Shown: positions 46,358 to 55,042 of the stretch, one piece after another | Position numbering within the stretch: position 1 is the stretch's first letter | How the letters are laid out: every line of letters starts with the position of its first letter | From: Hyphomonas sp. | GTDB taxonomy: Bacteria; Pseudomonadota; Alphaproteobacteria; Caulobacterales; Hyphomonadaceae | DNA: 64,000 nucleotides | Direction: 5' to 3' | Assembly: GCF_018402285.1 (NCBI RefSeq) | Contig: NZ_JAGYJH010000003.1 | Coordinates: 1,054,001-1,118,000 of the forward strand | Notes under the pieces: generated by a model | Told to the model about the DNA's origin: nothing | What the model saw: the letters and a program-made list of their open reading frames with translations, nothing else | Databases searched by the model: none | Position numbers and translations under genes: made by a program

Positions 46358-47566
46358 TCAGCTGTAGATTTCGAACAGGCCGGCTGCGCCCATGCCGCCG
46401 CCGATGCACATCGTGACAACGCCCCACTTGGCCTTGCGGCGCTGGCCTTCGAGCAGGATGGAGCCGGTGCAGCGGGCGCCGGTCATGCCGAAGGGGTGGC
46501 CGATGGAGATCGAGCCGCCATTGACGTTGTATTTTTCCGGGTCGATGCCGAGGCGGTCGCGCGAGTAGAGGCACTGCGAGGCGAAGGCTTCGTTGAGTTC
46601 CCAGAGGTCGATATCGTCGACCTTCAGGCCGTGACGCTCGAGCAGGCGCGGAACGGCGAAGACCGGGCCGATGCCCATCTCGTCGGGATCGCATCCGGCG
46701 ACATTGAAGCCGGCAAAGCGGCCGAGGGGCTTCAAGCCGCGCCTGGCAGCTTCCTTGGCTTCCATCACGACCACGGCCGCGGCGCCATCAGAGAGCTGGG
46801 ACGCGTTGCCGGCTGTGACATATTTGCCCTGCTTGATGACCTGGCCACCGGAGAATACCGGCGGAAGGCCTGCAAGGCTCTCATAGGTCGTACCCGGACG
46901 GTTGCAGTCGTCGCGGTCGGCGATCACGTCCTGGAAGGTTTCTTCCTTGGTTTCCTTGTTGATCAGCTTCATGCGGGTGTTCATCGGCACGATTTCCTGC
47001 GCCATGTAGCCCTTCTGCTGGAACTCGGCCGTGCGGCGCTGGCTCTCTGCAGAATACTGGTCCTGGTATTCGCGGCTGACATTGTAGCGCTCGGCCACGA
47101 TCTCGGCGGTTTCGATCATCGTCATCCAGATGGCGGGCCAGGTCTTGGCCAGTTCCGGCTCGAAATACTTGTGGCGGTTGGACTGGCCCGAGCCCTGAAC
47201 GAGGCTGATGCTTTCCACGCCGCCGCCGACCGTGACGGCTGCGCCTTCGTTGATCACAGTGTGGGCCGCGTTGGCGATTGCCTGCAGGCCAGAGGAGCAG
47301 AAACGGTTGATCGTTGCGCCCGAGGTGCTGGAGGGGCAACCGGCGGCGAGGGCGGCGTTGCGGGCAACGTTGTGGCCGGTAGCGCCTTCAGGCGCGGCGC
47401 AGCCCAGGAACACGTCTTCCACAGCGGCGGCTTCAACGCCGGCGCGCTCGAGCGCGCCCTTGATGGCGTGGCCGGCCATGGTGATGCCATGGGTGTCATT
47501 GAGGGCGCCGCGACCAGCTTTGGTCAGGGCGGTACGGGCTGTTGAAACGATTACGGCTTCACGCAT
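46358..47566 (-). CDS. Acetyl-CoA C-acyltransferase (thiolase)
   Basis: A 402-residue thiolase with the nucleophilic cysteine in TINRFCSSGLQAIANAA (about residue 90), SISIGHPFGMTGAR with the active-site histidine, and CIGGGMGAAGLFE with the C-terminal proton-transfer cysteine. It cleaves 3-ketoacyl-CoA in beta-oxidation or condenses acetyl-CoA. The length and motifs fit the FadA-like degradative group. It stands alone without a FadB partner; its partner could be the acyl-CoA dehydrogenase gene 5 kb downstream, but that is a guess. Confidence 0.92.
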   Translation of the reverse strand: MREAVIVSTARTALTKAGRGALNDTHGITMAGHAIKGALERAGVEAAAVEDVFLGCAAPEGATGHNVARNAALAAGCPSSTSGATINRFCSSGLQAIANAAHTVINEGAAVTVGGGVESISLVQGSGQSNRHKYFEPELAKTWPAIWMTMIETAEIVAERYNVSREYQDQYSAESQRRTAEFQQKGYMAQEIVPMNTRMKLINKETKEETFQDVIADRDDCNRPGTTYESLAGLPPVFSGGQVIKQGKYVTAGNASQLSDGAAAVVVMEAKEAARRGLKPLGRFAGFNVAGCDPDEMGIGPVFAVPRLLERHGLKVDDIDLWELNEAFASQCLYSRDRLGIDPEKYNVNGGSISIGHPFGMTGARCTGSILLEGQRRKAKWGVVTMCIGGGMGAAGLFEIYS

Positions 47567-47680
47567 GGCTTCCTCCGGATATGAGCGTTCGTCTTGTTGC
47601 GGCGCACCCTAGTGAGTGAATTGCCCGGACGGAAGCCTTCCCTTTACGTCAACGTGCATTGGTCGCAGCAGCTAAAGAAA

Positions 47681-47708
47681 AAGCCCGCCGGGCGTGTCCG
47701 GCGGGCTT
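47681..47708 (-). terminator. Terminator after pckA
   Basis: AAGCCCGCCGG (47681-47691) pairs with CCGGCGGGCTT (47698-47708) perfectly. On the minus strand TTTCTTT follows, downstream of the pckA stop at 47737. Confidence 0.9.
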
Positions 47709-47736
47709 CTTTATCATGCACGCTCAGCGGAAGGGC

Positions 47737-49329
47737 TTAAGCGGTGACCTTCGGCTTCGGGGCAGATGCCTTCACGGCGTCATCGACATAGGCTTCAAAC
47801 TTCTTGAAATTGGCTACGAACTCTTCGGCGAGTTTCGCCGCCTGCATGTCATAGGCTGCCGGGTCGGCCCAGGTGGTGCGCGGGTCGAGGATGCTGGCGT
47901 CGACGCCCGGCACGGAGACCGGCACGAGGAAGCCAAAGGTTTCGTCCTTGCGGAACTCGACAGTGTTGAGCGAGCCATCGAGCGCAGCGTTGAGCAGGGC
48001 GCGGGTTGCCTTGATCGGCATGCGGTTGCCCTGGCCATACGGGCCGCCGGTCCAGCCGGTGGAGACCAGCCAGCAGTCGACATTGTAACGTGCGATCAGC
48101 TCACGCAGCAGGTTGCCATACTCGGAAGGGTGGCGCGGCATGAACGGGCCGCCAAAGCAGGTTGAGAAGGTGGCGGTCGGTTCGGTGACGCCCTTCTCGG
48201 TGCCGGCGACGCGGGCGGTATAGCCGGAGAGGAAATGATACATCGCCTGCGCCGGGGTCAGCTTGGCGATCGGCGGCATGATGCCATAGGCGTCTGCGGT
48301 CAGCATGATCAGGTTTTTCGGCTGGCCGCAGCGGCCCGTCAGCGACGCATTCGGGATTGCTTCGATCGGATAGGCGCCGCGGGAGTTTTCAGCCAGCGCG
48401 GCGGAGTCGAGATCGAGTTCGCGCGTGGTGGCATCCATCACGACGTTCTCGAGCACGGTGCCCCACTGTTTCGTGGTGGCATAGATTTCCGGCTCGGCCT
48501 CGGCCGACAGCTTGATCATCTTGGCGTAGCAGCCGCCTTCAAAGTTGAAGAGACCGTTTTCCGACCAGCCATGCTCGTCATCACCGATCAGCGTGCGCGA
48601 AGCGTCTGCCGACAGCGTCGTCTTGCCGGTGCCCGACAGGCCGAAGAAGATGGCTGCGTCGTCTTTGTCCGAGGTGTTGACCGAGCAGTGCATCGGCATC
48701 ACGCCCTGATTTGGCAGCAGGTAGTTGAGGATGGTGAAGACAGATTTCTTCGTTTCGCCGGCATAGGATGTGCCACCGATGAGCACGAGGCGCTTGGCGA
48801 AGTTGACGGCAATCACCGTCTCGCTGCGGCAGCCATGCCTCGCCGGATCGGCGCGGAAGCTCGGGCAGTTGATGATCGTAAATTCGGTCTTGAAGCCAGC
48901 CAGCTCATCCGTGGTCGGAAGGCGCAGCAGGTGGCGGATGAACAGCGAGTGCCAGGCAAACTCGGTCACAACCGTGACAGGCAGGCGGTAGTCGAGATCG
49001 GCGCCGCCGAAGAGGTCCTGCGAGAACATGTCCTGCTGGGCGAGGTGCGCCTTGAAGTCTGTCCACAGAGCGTCGAACTGCTCGGGCGTCATCGAGGCAT
49101 TGTTGTCCCACCAGACGGTTTTCTCGGTCGTCGCGTCGCGCACCGTGAACTTGTCCTTGGCGGAGCGGCCGGTGTGCTGGCCGGTTTCGACCACCAGCGC
49201 GCCGCCCTTGGCAATGCGGGCTTCGCCGCTTGCCACGGCCGTTTCGTACAGGCGTGCTTCGTTCCAGTTTTTCCGGATGGATTTGGTCTGCACGCCCAGC
49301 TCGGCCAGGATTGCTACGGTATCGCTCAT
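47737..49329 (-). CDS. pckA: Phosphoenolpyruvate carboxykinase (ATP)
   Basis: A 530-residue enzyme converting oxaloacetate to PEP for gluconeogenesis. The start at 49329 ([20 protein letters not shown]) has GAGGA about 8 bases upstream; no upstream ATG is needed. [20 protein letters not shown] and the kinase-1a P-loop [13 protein letters not shown] are typical, with the adjacent metal-binding EHGWSENG. It is expected during growth on amino acids or fatty acids, matching the catabolic genes of this window. Confidence 0.97.
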   Translation of the reverse strand: MSDTVAILAELGVQTKSIRKNWNEARLYETAVASGEARIAKGGALVVETGQHTGRSAKDKFTVRDATTEKTVWWDNNASMTPEQFDALWTDFKAHLAQQDMFSQDLFGGADLDYRLPVTVVTEFAWHSLFIRHLLRLPTTDELAGFKTEFTIINCPSFRADPARHGCRSETVIAVNFAKRLVLIGGTSYAGETKKSVFTILNYLLPNQGVMPMHCSVNTSDKDDAAIFFGLSGTGKTTLSADASRTLIGDDEHGWSENGLFNFEGGCYAKMIKLSAEAEPEIYATTKQWGTVLENVVMDATTRELDLDSAALAENSRGAYPIEAIPNASLTGRCGQPKNLIMLTADAYGIMPPIAKLTPAQAMYHFLSGYTARVAGTEKGVTEPTATFSTCFGGPFMPRHPSEYGNLLRELIARYNVDCWLVSTGWTGGPYGQGNRMPIKATRALLNAALDGSLNTVEFRKDETFGFLVPVSVPGVDASILDPRTTWADPAAYDMQAAKLAEEFVANFKKFEAYVDDAVKASAPKPKVTA

Positions 49330-49785
49330 TACGCTGTCCTCGAATTTTTGCGAACTCTTAGGGCGCCCCGGCCCTGCCACCATGGGCCCCATTAGCGCTT
49401 CACGAGACCCTTTTGCAACATCCGTGCCCATGGGAATTTGGCTGCGCCGCAGCATTTCTGGCGGTTGATAACGTCGCACTACGGATGTCCCGCGTTGTCA
49501 AATGTTGGGACCGGTGTCATTTTTTCAGCTGGTGCAGAGCCGCCAAAAATTGAGGCAGCTGGCCCTGGCCAGAATGGCACAGGGCGCCTGCGCCAAAGGG
49601 ATGACACCCGGCCGGGAGACCCCGCGCCCCCGAGGGGAGGGTGGCGCAGGGGAGGGGGCCTGCCGCCCAGGCTCGCCCTGTAAGGGGCGCCGGCGCGAAC
49701 CATGCTCCGCAGGCAGACGAACATTCTGCCGGGGCATCGGGCTTCAATTGCCCAAGGCGCCGGCCTTCTATAGATCAGACCCAGC
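49330..49785. other. 456-base gap between pckA and the aminotransferase gene
   Basis: The divergent-promoter side (49330-49560) carries A/T-rich stretches near 49460-49530. From about 49580 to 49700 the sequence is strongly GC-biased with several short dyads (GGCGCC...GGCGCC, GAGGGGAGGG...GGGGGCC), recalling REP-like elements dispersed in proteobacteria. No coding frame looks natural. No tRNA or named RNA was recognised; a promoter for pckA and the aminotransferase is expected. Confidence 0.5.
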
Positions 49786-50964
49786 ATGAAACCGCTCAAT
49801 CCGGACTTTGCCAGCCTCGGCACCACCATCTTCACCACCATGTCCGCGCTCGCCGTGGAACATGGGGCGATCAATCTCGGCCAGGGCTTTCCCGACGAGG
49901 ATGGCCCGGCAGACATCATCGCGAAGGCGGCAGACGCGCTGAGCACCGGCCCCAACCAGTACCCGCCGATGGCGGGCCTGCCTGCGCTGCGCCAGGCGGT
50001 GGCCGCCCATGACCGGCGCTTTTACGGGCTGGACTATGACTGGCAGGATGAAATCCTTGTTACATCCGGGGCAACCGAAGCGCTCGCCGCCTGCCTCATG
50101 GCGCTGCTGGCGCCGGGCGATGAGGTGGTCCTGTTCGAGCCGCTCTATGATTCCTATCTGCCCATCATCCGCCAGTGCGGCGCGACGCCCCGGATCGTGC
50201 GGCTCGAGGCGCCCGGCTGGGACATTCCGGAGAGCTCGCTCGCCGAAGCCTTCAGCCCGGCGACCAAGCTTGTGCTGATCAATTCGCCGATGAACCCGAC
50301 GGGCAAACTCTTTGCCGCCGGCGCGATCGAGGTGATCGCGCGCCATGCCCGCGCCCATGACGCCTATCTTGTCTGCGATGAGGTTTACGAACACCTGGTC
50401 TTCGATGGCCGGCGCCACCAGCCCATCGCCGCCCTGCCGGAGATGCGCGCGCGCACGCTGCGCATCGGCTCGGCGGGCAAGAGCTTTTCCCTGACGGGCT
50501 GGAAGGTTGGCTATGTCAGCGGCCCGCGCGAGCTGGTCTCGGCCGTTGCCAGGGTTCACCAGTTCCTGACCTTCACCACGCCGCCGGGCCTTCAGGCGGC
50601 AGTCGCCTATGCCCTGGCAAAAGATGACGGCTATTATTCAGGTCTCGCCGCGTCGCTGGAGGCCAAGCGCGACCGGCTCGCGGCAGGCCTGAGGCAGGTT
50701 GGCTTCACGGTGCTGCCGGCGGAAGGCACTTACTTCCTCACCGCATTGACCGATGGCATCGGGCCGGCGCTTGACTCGGATGTCGACTATGCGCGCTGGC
50801 TGACGACAGAGGCCGGCGTCGCGGTTATTCCGTGCAGCGCCTTCTATGCCGGTGACAATCCGCCCCGGAACATGATTCGCTTCTGTTTCTGCAAGAAGAA
50901 CGAGGTGCTCGACGCTGCCATCGCCCGGCTGGCCGCAGCGCTCGGATCAGGCCCGTCGCCTTGA
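49786..50964 (+). CDS. Class I/II PLP-dependent aminotransferase
   Basis: A 392-residue fold-type I aminotransferase. INLGQGFPDEDGPADII and NQYPPMAGLPALRQAVAAH open the family pattern; VLINSPMNPTGKLF and DEVYEHLVFDG hold substrate and PLP contacts, and GSAGKSFSLTGWKVGYVSGP has the PLP lysine. The Lys and SFSLTGWK pattern resemble the kynurenine/methionine aminotransferase branch (YbdL-like). The exact amino-acid specificity is undetermined. It ends 18 bases inside the convergent Nudix gene. Confidence 0.9.
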   Translation: MKPLNPDFASLGTTIFTTMSALAVEHGAINLGQGFPDEDGPADIIAKAADALSTGPNQYPPMAGLPALRQAVAAHDRRFYGLDYDWQDEILVTSGATEALAACLMALLAPGDEVVLFEPLYDSYLPIIRQCGATPRIVRLEAPGWDIPESSLAEAFSPATKLVLINSPMNPTGKLFAAGAIEVIARHARAHDAYLVCDEVYEHLVFDGRRHQPIAALPEMRARTLRIGSAGKSFSLTGWKVGYVSGPRELVSAVARVHQFLTFTTPPGLQAAVAYALAKDDGYYSGLAASLEAKRDRLAAGLRQVGFTVLPAEGTYFLTALTDGIGPALDSDVDYARWLTTEAGVAVIPCSAFYAGDNPPRNMIRFCFCKKNEVLDAAIARLAAALGSGPSP

Positions 50965-51357
50965 TGCGAGCCAGTCCCTGACCGGGCTGGTCAGATGGCC
51001 TGGCAGGGCATCGAGCGCAAACCAGCCCCAGCCGCCATGCTTGTCCGGCTCGAGTATCTGAGGCTCGCCCGAGAGGATCTGCGCCGAATAGACCGGCGCC
51101 ACCCAGTGCCTTCCGTCGCCGGCGTCGATCGTCTGGGCAATGCAGGCGAGCCCTGTCAGTTCGATCTCGATGCCAAGCTCTTCCCGGATTTCCCGCCGGG
51201 CCGTGTCCTGGGCCCGCTCGCCGAAATCGACCTTGCCGCCGGGCAGGCCCCACGCGCCCGCTTCAGGCTCTTTCAGGCGCTGGATCAGGAGGATGCGGCC
51301 CTGCGCGTCCAGAATGGCCGCGCCGCATCCGGCTTCGACGGGTTTGGTCATTTTCAT
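50947..51357 (-). CDS. Nudix hydrolase, MutT-like
   Basis: A 136-residue protein. The Nudix box GGKVDFGERAQDTARREIRE continuing ELGI satisfies the GX5EX7REUXEEXGU pattern. Its members hydrolyse nucleoside diphosphates linked to other groups, for example 8-oxo-dGTP. Two ATGs are possible: 51357 (MKMTKPVEAG) and 51351, the latter with GGGGA at better spacing. The 5' leader lies entirely in copy D of the TGTCC/TGGC repeat, so part of its ribosome-binding region comes from the repeat. Confidence 0.88.
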   Translation of the reverse strand: MKMTKPVEAGCGAAILDAQGRILLIQRLKEPEAGAWGLPGGKVDFGERAQDTARREIREELGIEIELTGLACIAQTIDAGDGRHWVAPVYSAQILSGEPQILEPDKHGGWGWFALDALPGHLTSPVRDWLASRRRA

Positions 51358-51420
51358 GTCCCCGAATGTCCGGAAGTGGCCGGAATTGTCCCCTGTCTGG
51401 CACGATCTGGCAGCGTTGCG
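51357..51420 (+). repeat. TGTCC/TGGC repeat, copy D
   Basis: Reads TGTCCCCGAATGTCCGGAAG, GTGGCCGGAATTGTCCCCTG, TCTGGCACGATCTGGCAGCG in order. It is the most complete copy here and shares its first half with copy C and its second half with copy B. It sits in the leader of the Nudix gene, right up to the ATG. Confidence 0.6.
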
Positions 51421-51423
51421 GAA

Positions 51424-51460
51424 CAAAAAAAGCCGCCGCGTGTGTCTCGCGGCGGCTTTG
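51424..51460 (-). terminator. Terminator after the CC_3452-type gene
   Basis: AGCCGCCGCG (51431-51440) pairs with CGCGGCGGCT (51448-51457). On the minus strand the stem is followed by TTTTTTT. It stands between the secreted-protein gene and the Nudix gene. Confidence 0.92.
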
Positions 51461-51485
51461 AAGAAAGGCTTGGAGAGGGGTAGCC

Positions 51486-51779
51486 TTATTTCTTGGCGGC
51501 AGTGTTGCACTCGGCCAGTTCTTCAGCCGTCAGCTCGGCGCTGGCGTTGCGCAGGGCGGTGATCTGGCCGACTTCCTTGGCGATCTTCTTGCAGACGCGC
51601 ACGGTCGGTGCCTTGCGCTTCAGGTCGCCGGTGCAGACGGTGCCGTTGCAGGACCAGACAACGCTTTCGGCGATGACGCGCTTTTCAGCGACAGGCGCTG
51701 CGGTTTCAAAGGTGTAGCTGGCGAAAGCAGGCAGGGCGACGCCTGCGAGAGCCAGAGCGGCGATTGCGGAACGGAGCAT
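51486..51779 (-). CDS. CC_3452-family secreted protein
   Basis: A 97-residue protein with a signal peptide (MLRSAIAALALAGVALPAFA). The mature region contains VVWSCNGTVCTGDLKRKAP, VRVCKKIAKEVGQITALRN and LTAEELAECNTAAKK, matching the CC_3452 family of small alphaproteobacterial periplasmic proteins with four conserved cysteines. The cysteines probably form two disulfides. The function is unknown. The ATG at 51779 follows a GGAGGCAG-like segment and a longer unnecessary extension was rejected. Confidence 0.85.
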   Translation of the reverse strand: MLRSAIAALALAGVALPAFASYTFETAAPVAEKRVIAESVVWSCNGTVCTGDLKRKAPTVRVCKKIAKEVGQITALRNASAELTAEELAECNTAAKK

Positions 51780-52034
51780 GGGAGGCTGCCTTTGTTCGAG
51801 GTTGAGAGCTGCGTGTTTTTCGGTGGGGCATTTATGCCTGACCTTCACGCTAAAGAACGCTGAACATTTCGTCAAGTGTTCAGAGCGCTGAATTCAGGAT
51901 TTTGGAGAACTATTCGTTCCGTTTGCTGCGCCGCAGCACATTCTCCCGGTGTCATTGCCCCGGCGGCACAAATTGCCGGGGCCGCCCTTAGGGATAAGGT
52001 ATTCCCAAACCGCGCAGGAAACGAGGAAACGCCC

Positions 52035-53375
52035 ATGGATTTCAACATCCCACAGGACATCGCCGACTATCTGATCGTGCTCGACAAATTCATCGAGGAC
52101 GAAATCAAGCCGCTTCAGGCACAAGACGACAATGAACGCTTCTTCGATCATCGCCGCGAATGGGCGCGGACCGACTTTGAAAATGAAGGCCTGCCCCGCC
52201 CGGAATGGGAGCAGCTGCTGCGCGAGGCCAAGAAGCGCGCCGACAAGGCCGGTCACCTGCGCTACGCCCTGCCGAGGGAGTTCGGCGGGCAGGATGGCAC
52301 CAATCTCGGCATGGCGATCATTCGCGAGCATTTCGCCCGCAAGGGCCTCGGCCTGCACAACGACCTGCAGAACGAGCACTCGATCGTCGGCAACTTCCCG
52401 CAGATCCTGATGCTGCGCGACTTTGCAAGGCCCGACCAGAAACACCTCGCCAATGCTGCCCTTGAAGGCAAGTTCATCGCCTGCTTCGGCCTCACCGAGC
52501 CCCATCACGGCTCTGACGCAACGCATATGGAAACCCGCGCCGTGCGCCACAAGAAAGATGGCAAGGATGGCTGGCTGATCAATGGCGAGAAGATGTGGAT
52601 CACCGGGATGCATGTGGCCACCCACATCATGCTGTTCTGCCGCACCAGCGGGAAGGATGGCGATGCCAAAGGCATCACCTGCCTGATCATCCCGGCGCGC
52701 GACCCCGGCGTGATCATTGAAGAATATATGTGGACCTTCAACATGCCCACAGACCACCCGCGCCTGACGATCAAGGATGTGTGGGTGCCCGAAGACGCCG
52801 TGTTCGGCCCGCCGGAAGGCGGCCTCGCGCTCGCCCAGCATTTCGTTCACGAAAACCGCATCCGCCAGGCGGCCTCTTCCTGCGGCGCGGCGCTCTACTG
52901 CATTCAGGAAAGCGTGAAATACGCACTGGAGCGCAAGCCCTTCGGCAAGCCGCTGGCTACCAACCAGGCCATCCAGTTCCCGCTGGTGGAACTTGCCACG
53001 CAGGCCGAGATGCTCCGTCTCCTGATCTTCAAGACGGCCTGGGAAATGGACCAGATGTCGAAGCCGGAAGTGGCGATCAAGCTCTCCGACAAGGTGTCGA
53101 TGTGTAACTATTACGCCAACCGTCTCGTCTGCGAAGCGGCCGACCGGGCGATGCAGGTGCATGGCGGCATCGGCTATTCCCGTCACAAGCCATTCGAGCA
53201 CATCTACCGCCACCACCGCCGCTACCGGATCACCGAAGGTTCCGAAGAGATCCAGATCCGCAAAGTCGCCGGCCACATGTTCGGCTTCATGGGCCCCGGC
53301 AAACACGGCCAGCCCAAAGGCGAAGTCGACGCCAAGGGGAAAAGCGCCGAGCCGACGGATTTTGCGGTTCGGTGA
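52035..53375 (+). CDS. Acyl-CoA dehydrogenase
   Basis: A 446-residue FAD enzyme that oxidises an acyl-CoA thioester. The ATG at 52035 has ACGAGGAAA upstream, and a longer reading from 51876 would prepend an unsupported leader. FGLTEPHHGSDATHMETRAV and GWLINGEKMWITGMHVATHI hold the FAD-binding segments, and VHGGIGYSRHKPFEHIYRHH then RRYRITEGSEEIQIRKVAG resemble ACAD10/11-type enzymes. The substrate chain length is unknown. It is followed by a strong terminator. Confidence 0.93.
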   Translation: MDFNIPQDIADYLIVLDKFIEDEIKPLQAQDDNERFFDHRREWARTDFENEGLPRPEWEQLLREAKKRADKAGHLRYALPREFGGQDGTNLGMAIIREHFARKGLGLHNDLQNEHSIVGNFPQILMLRDFARPDQKHLANAALEGKFIACFGLTEPHHGSDATHMETRAVRHKKDGKDGWLINGEKMWITGMHVATHIMLFCRTSGKDGDAKGITCLIIPARDPGVIIEEYMWTFNMPTDHPRLTIKDVWVPEDAVFGPPEGGLALAQHFVHENRIRQAASSCGAALYCIQESVKYALERKPFGKPLATNQAIQFPLVELATQAEMLRLLIFKTAWEMDQMSKPEVAIKLSDKVSMCNYYANRLVCEAADRAMQVHGGIGYSRHKPFEHIYRHHRRYRITEGSEEIQIRKVAGHMFGFMGPGKHGQPKGEVDAKGKSAEPTDFAVR

Positions 53376-53395
53376 CAACTGCAGACAAGAACGCA

Positions 53396-53424
53396 AAGCC
53401 GGGCAAACAGCCCGGCTTTTTTTG
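53396..53424. terminator. Terminator between the acyl-CoA dehydrogenase and tryptophanase genes
   Basis: AAGCCGGGC (53396-53404) pairs with GCCCGGCTT (53410-53418), with TTTTT after and a matching A-run on the other side. Two convergent genes end here and both may use it. Confidence 0.93.
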
Positions 53425-53426
53425 TG

Positions 53427-54791
53427 TCAGAGCCTCTCAAACGCCGCCGTGAAATGCCGCATCATCGGGGGTTCTTTCACGATGCGCAGGCCCTTGAGCT
53501 TTTCCTTGGTGGCGGCGACGTCTTCCAGCACTTCGACCACATAGTCGGCATGGCTCTGGGTGTAGACGCGGCGGGGCATGGCCAGGCGGACGAGGTCCAT
53601 GGCGGCGGGGGCTTCGGCGCCATCGGGCTTGCGACCGAACATGACGGTGCCGATCTCGCAGGCGCGGATGCCGCCGGTTTCATACATCGCGCAGGTGAGC
53701 GCCTGGCCAGGATATTCCAGCGGCGGAATATGCGGCAGGAAGGCACGGGCATCGATGAACACGGCATGGCCGCCAGCAGGCTTCACGACGGGGATCCCCA
53801 TCGCATCGAGCCGCTCGGTGATGTAGGAATTACTCCGTACCCGGTAGCGGAGATAATCCTCGTCGATGATCTCCTTCAGCCCCTGGGCAATGGCGTCAAG
53901 GTCGCGGCCCGCAAGCCCGCCATAGGTGGGGAAGCCCTCTGTCTGGATCAGCAGCGTGCGGGCGCGCTCTGCCAGGGCATCATCGTTCAGCGCCAGCCAG
54001 CCGCCGATATTGGCGAAGGCGTCCTTCTTTGCGCTCATTGTCATGCCATCGGCGACGGCAAAACAGTCGCGCACGATGTCCTTTATCGAGCGGTCCTTCT
54101 GGTCGTCTTCGCGCAGCTTGATGAACCAGGCATTCTCGGCAAACCGGCAGCCATCGATATAGAAGGCCTTGCCGAACTTCCTTGCGAGCGCCGCCGCGCC
54201 GTGAATGTTGGCGAGGCTGACGGGCTGGCCGCCGCCGGCATTGTTGGTGATCGTCATCATCACGGCCGGGACGCGGTGGCCCTCTTCGGTCAGCACACGC
54301 TCCAGCGCGGCCAGGTCCATATTGCCCTTGAACGGATGATCCAGGGAAGGCACGCGGCCTTCAGCAATCGGAATGTCCAGCGCCTCGGCGCCCATTGCCT
54401 CGATGTTGCCGCGCGTCGTGTCGAAGTGCGTGTTGGAGGGGATGAGGTCGCCTTTTCTGGCGATCAGGGAGAAGAGGAGGTGTTCGGCAGCCCGGCCCTG
54501 GTGGGCGGGGATGATGTGGGCAAAATCCATCAGGTCTTTCACCGCCGCTTCAAAGCGGTAGAAACTCGGCGCGCCAGCATAGCTTTCATCGCCGGTCATG
54601 ACAGCGCCCCATTGGGCCGCGCTCATGGCGGAGGTGCCGCTGTCAGTCAGCAGGTCGATGATCACGTCATCGGAATGCAGCTTGAAGAGGTTATGCCCGG
54701 CCTTGGCCAGAAGCGCCTCGCGCTCGGCGCGCGTGGTCATGCGGATCGGCTCGACCGATTTGATGCGGAAAGGTTCGATAATGGTCTTCAT
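53427..54791 (-). CDS. tnaA: Tryptophanase
   Basis: A 454-residue fold-type I PLP lyase that converts tryptophan to indole, pyruvate and ammonia. The ATG at 54791 has GGGAG about 9 bases upstream. FRIKSVEPIRMTTRAEREAL, HQGRAAEHLLFSLIARKGD and the PLP lysine in TMSAKKDAFANIGG match the family. Two points favour tryptophanase over tyrosine phenol-lyase: GGIRACEIGTVMFGR has EIG where tyrosine phenol-lyases have MERG (the catalytic Arg), and CRFAENAWFI resembles TnaA. No tnaB permease or tnaC leader peptide is visible next to it. Confidence 0.9.
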   Translation of the reverse strand: MKTIIEPFRIKSVEPIRMTTRAEREALLAKAGHNLFKLHSDDVIIDLLTDSGTSAMSAAQWGAVMTGDESYAGAPSFYRFEAAVKDLMDFAHIIPAHQGRAAEHLLFSLIARKGDLIPSNTHFDTTRGNIEAMGAEALDIPIAEGRVPSLDHPFKGNMDLAALERVLTEEGHRVPAVMMTITNNAGGGQPVSLANIHGAAALARKFGKAFYIDGCRFAENAWFIKLREDDQKDRSIKDIVRDCFAVADGMTMSAKKDAFANIGGWLALNDDALAERARTLLIQTEGFPTYGGLAGRDLDAIAQGLKEIIDEDYLRYRVRSNSYITERLDAMGIPVVKPAGGHAVFIDARAFLPHIPPLEYPGQALTCAMYETGGIRACEIGTVMFGRKPDGAEAPAAMDLVRLAMPRRVYTQSHADYVVEVLEDVAATKEKLKGLRIVKEPPMMRHFTAAFERL

Positions 54792-54879
54792 GAGGGGCAC
54801 TCCCGGCTGAAACGGTTCCGGGAGTGGGGCCTTTTTGACACATGCCCCGCGCACAGGAACCTCCTGCGCCGCGGTTGCC

Positions 54880-54897
54880 CCTCCGGCTGAAGGGAGG
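54880..54897. repeat. Small GC-rich hairpin in the tnaA promoter region
   Basis: CCTCC at 54880-54884 pairs with GGAGG at 54893-54897 across a GGCTGAAG loop. The sequence recalls REP-like elements with GGCTGAAGGGAGG cores. It lies between tnaA and the phospholipase-like gene. Confidence 0.4.
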
Positions 54898-55042
54898 ACG
54901 GCCGCGCTCAGCGCCTGTTGCGATGGGTGCAGTTATCATGGGCAAATGGCCCCTGCCAAGCGTCTGGCAGAATATTAGGTTAACAGCACATTCACTATTT
55001 CGGGCCACCACTGGACTCCTGATTTGCTCTCAGGATGAGACC

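Noticed and set aside
49502..49789. 95-codon frame in the gap after pckA
   Set aside because: Low-complexity Arg/Gly/Pro translation of a GC-rich repeat-like area, overlapping the aminotransferase start; no ribosome-binding site.
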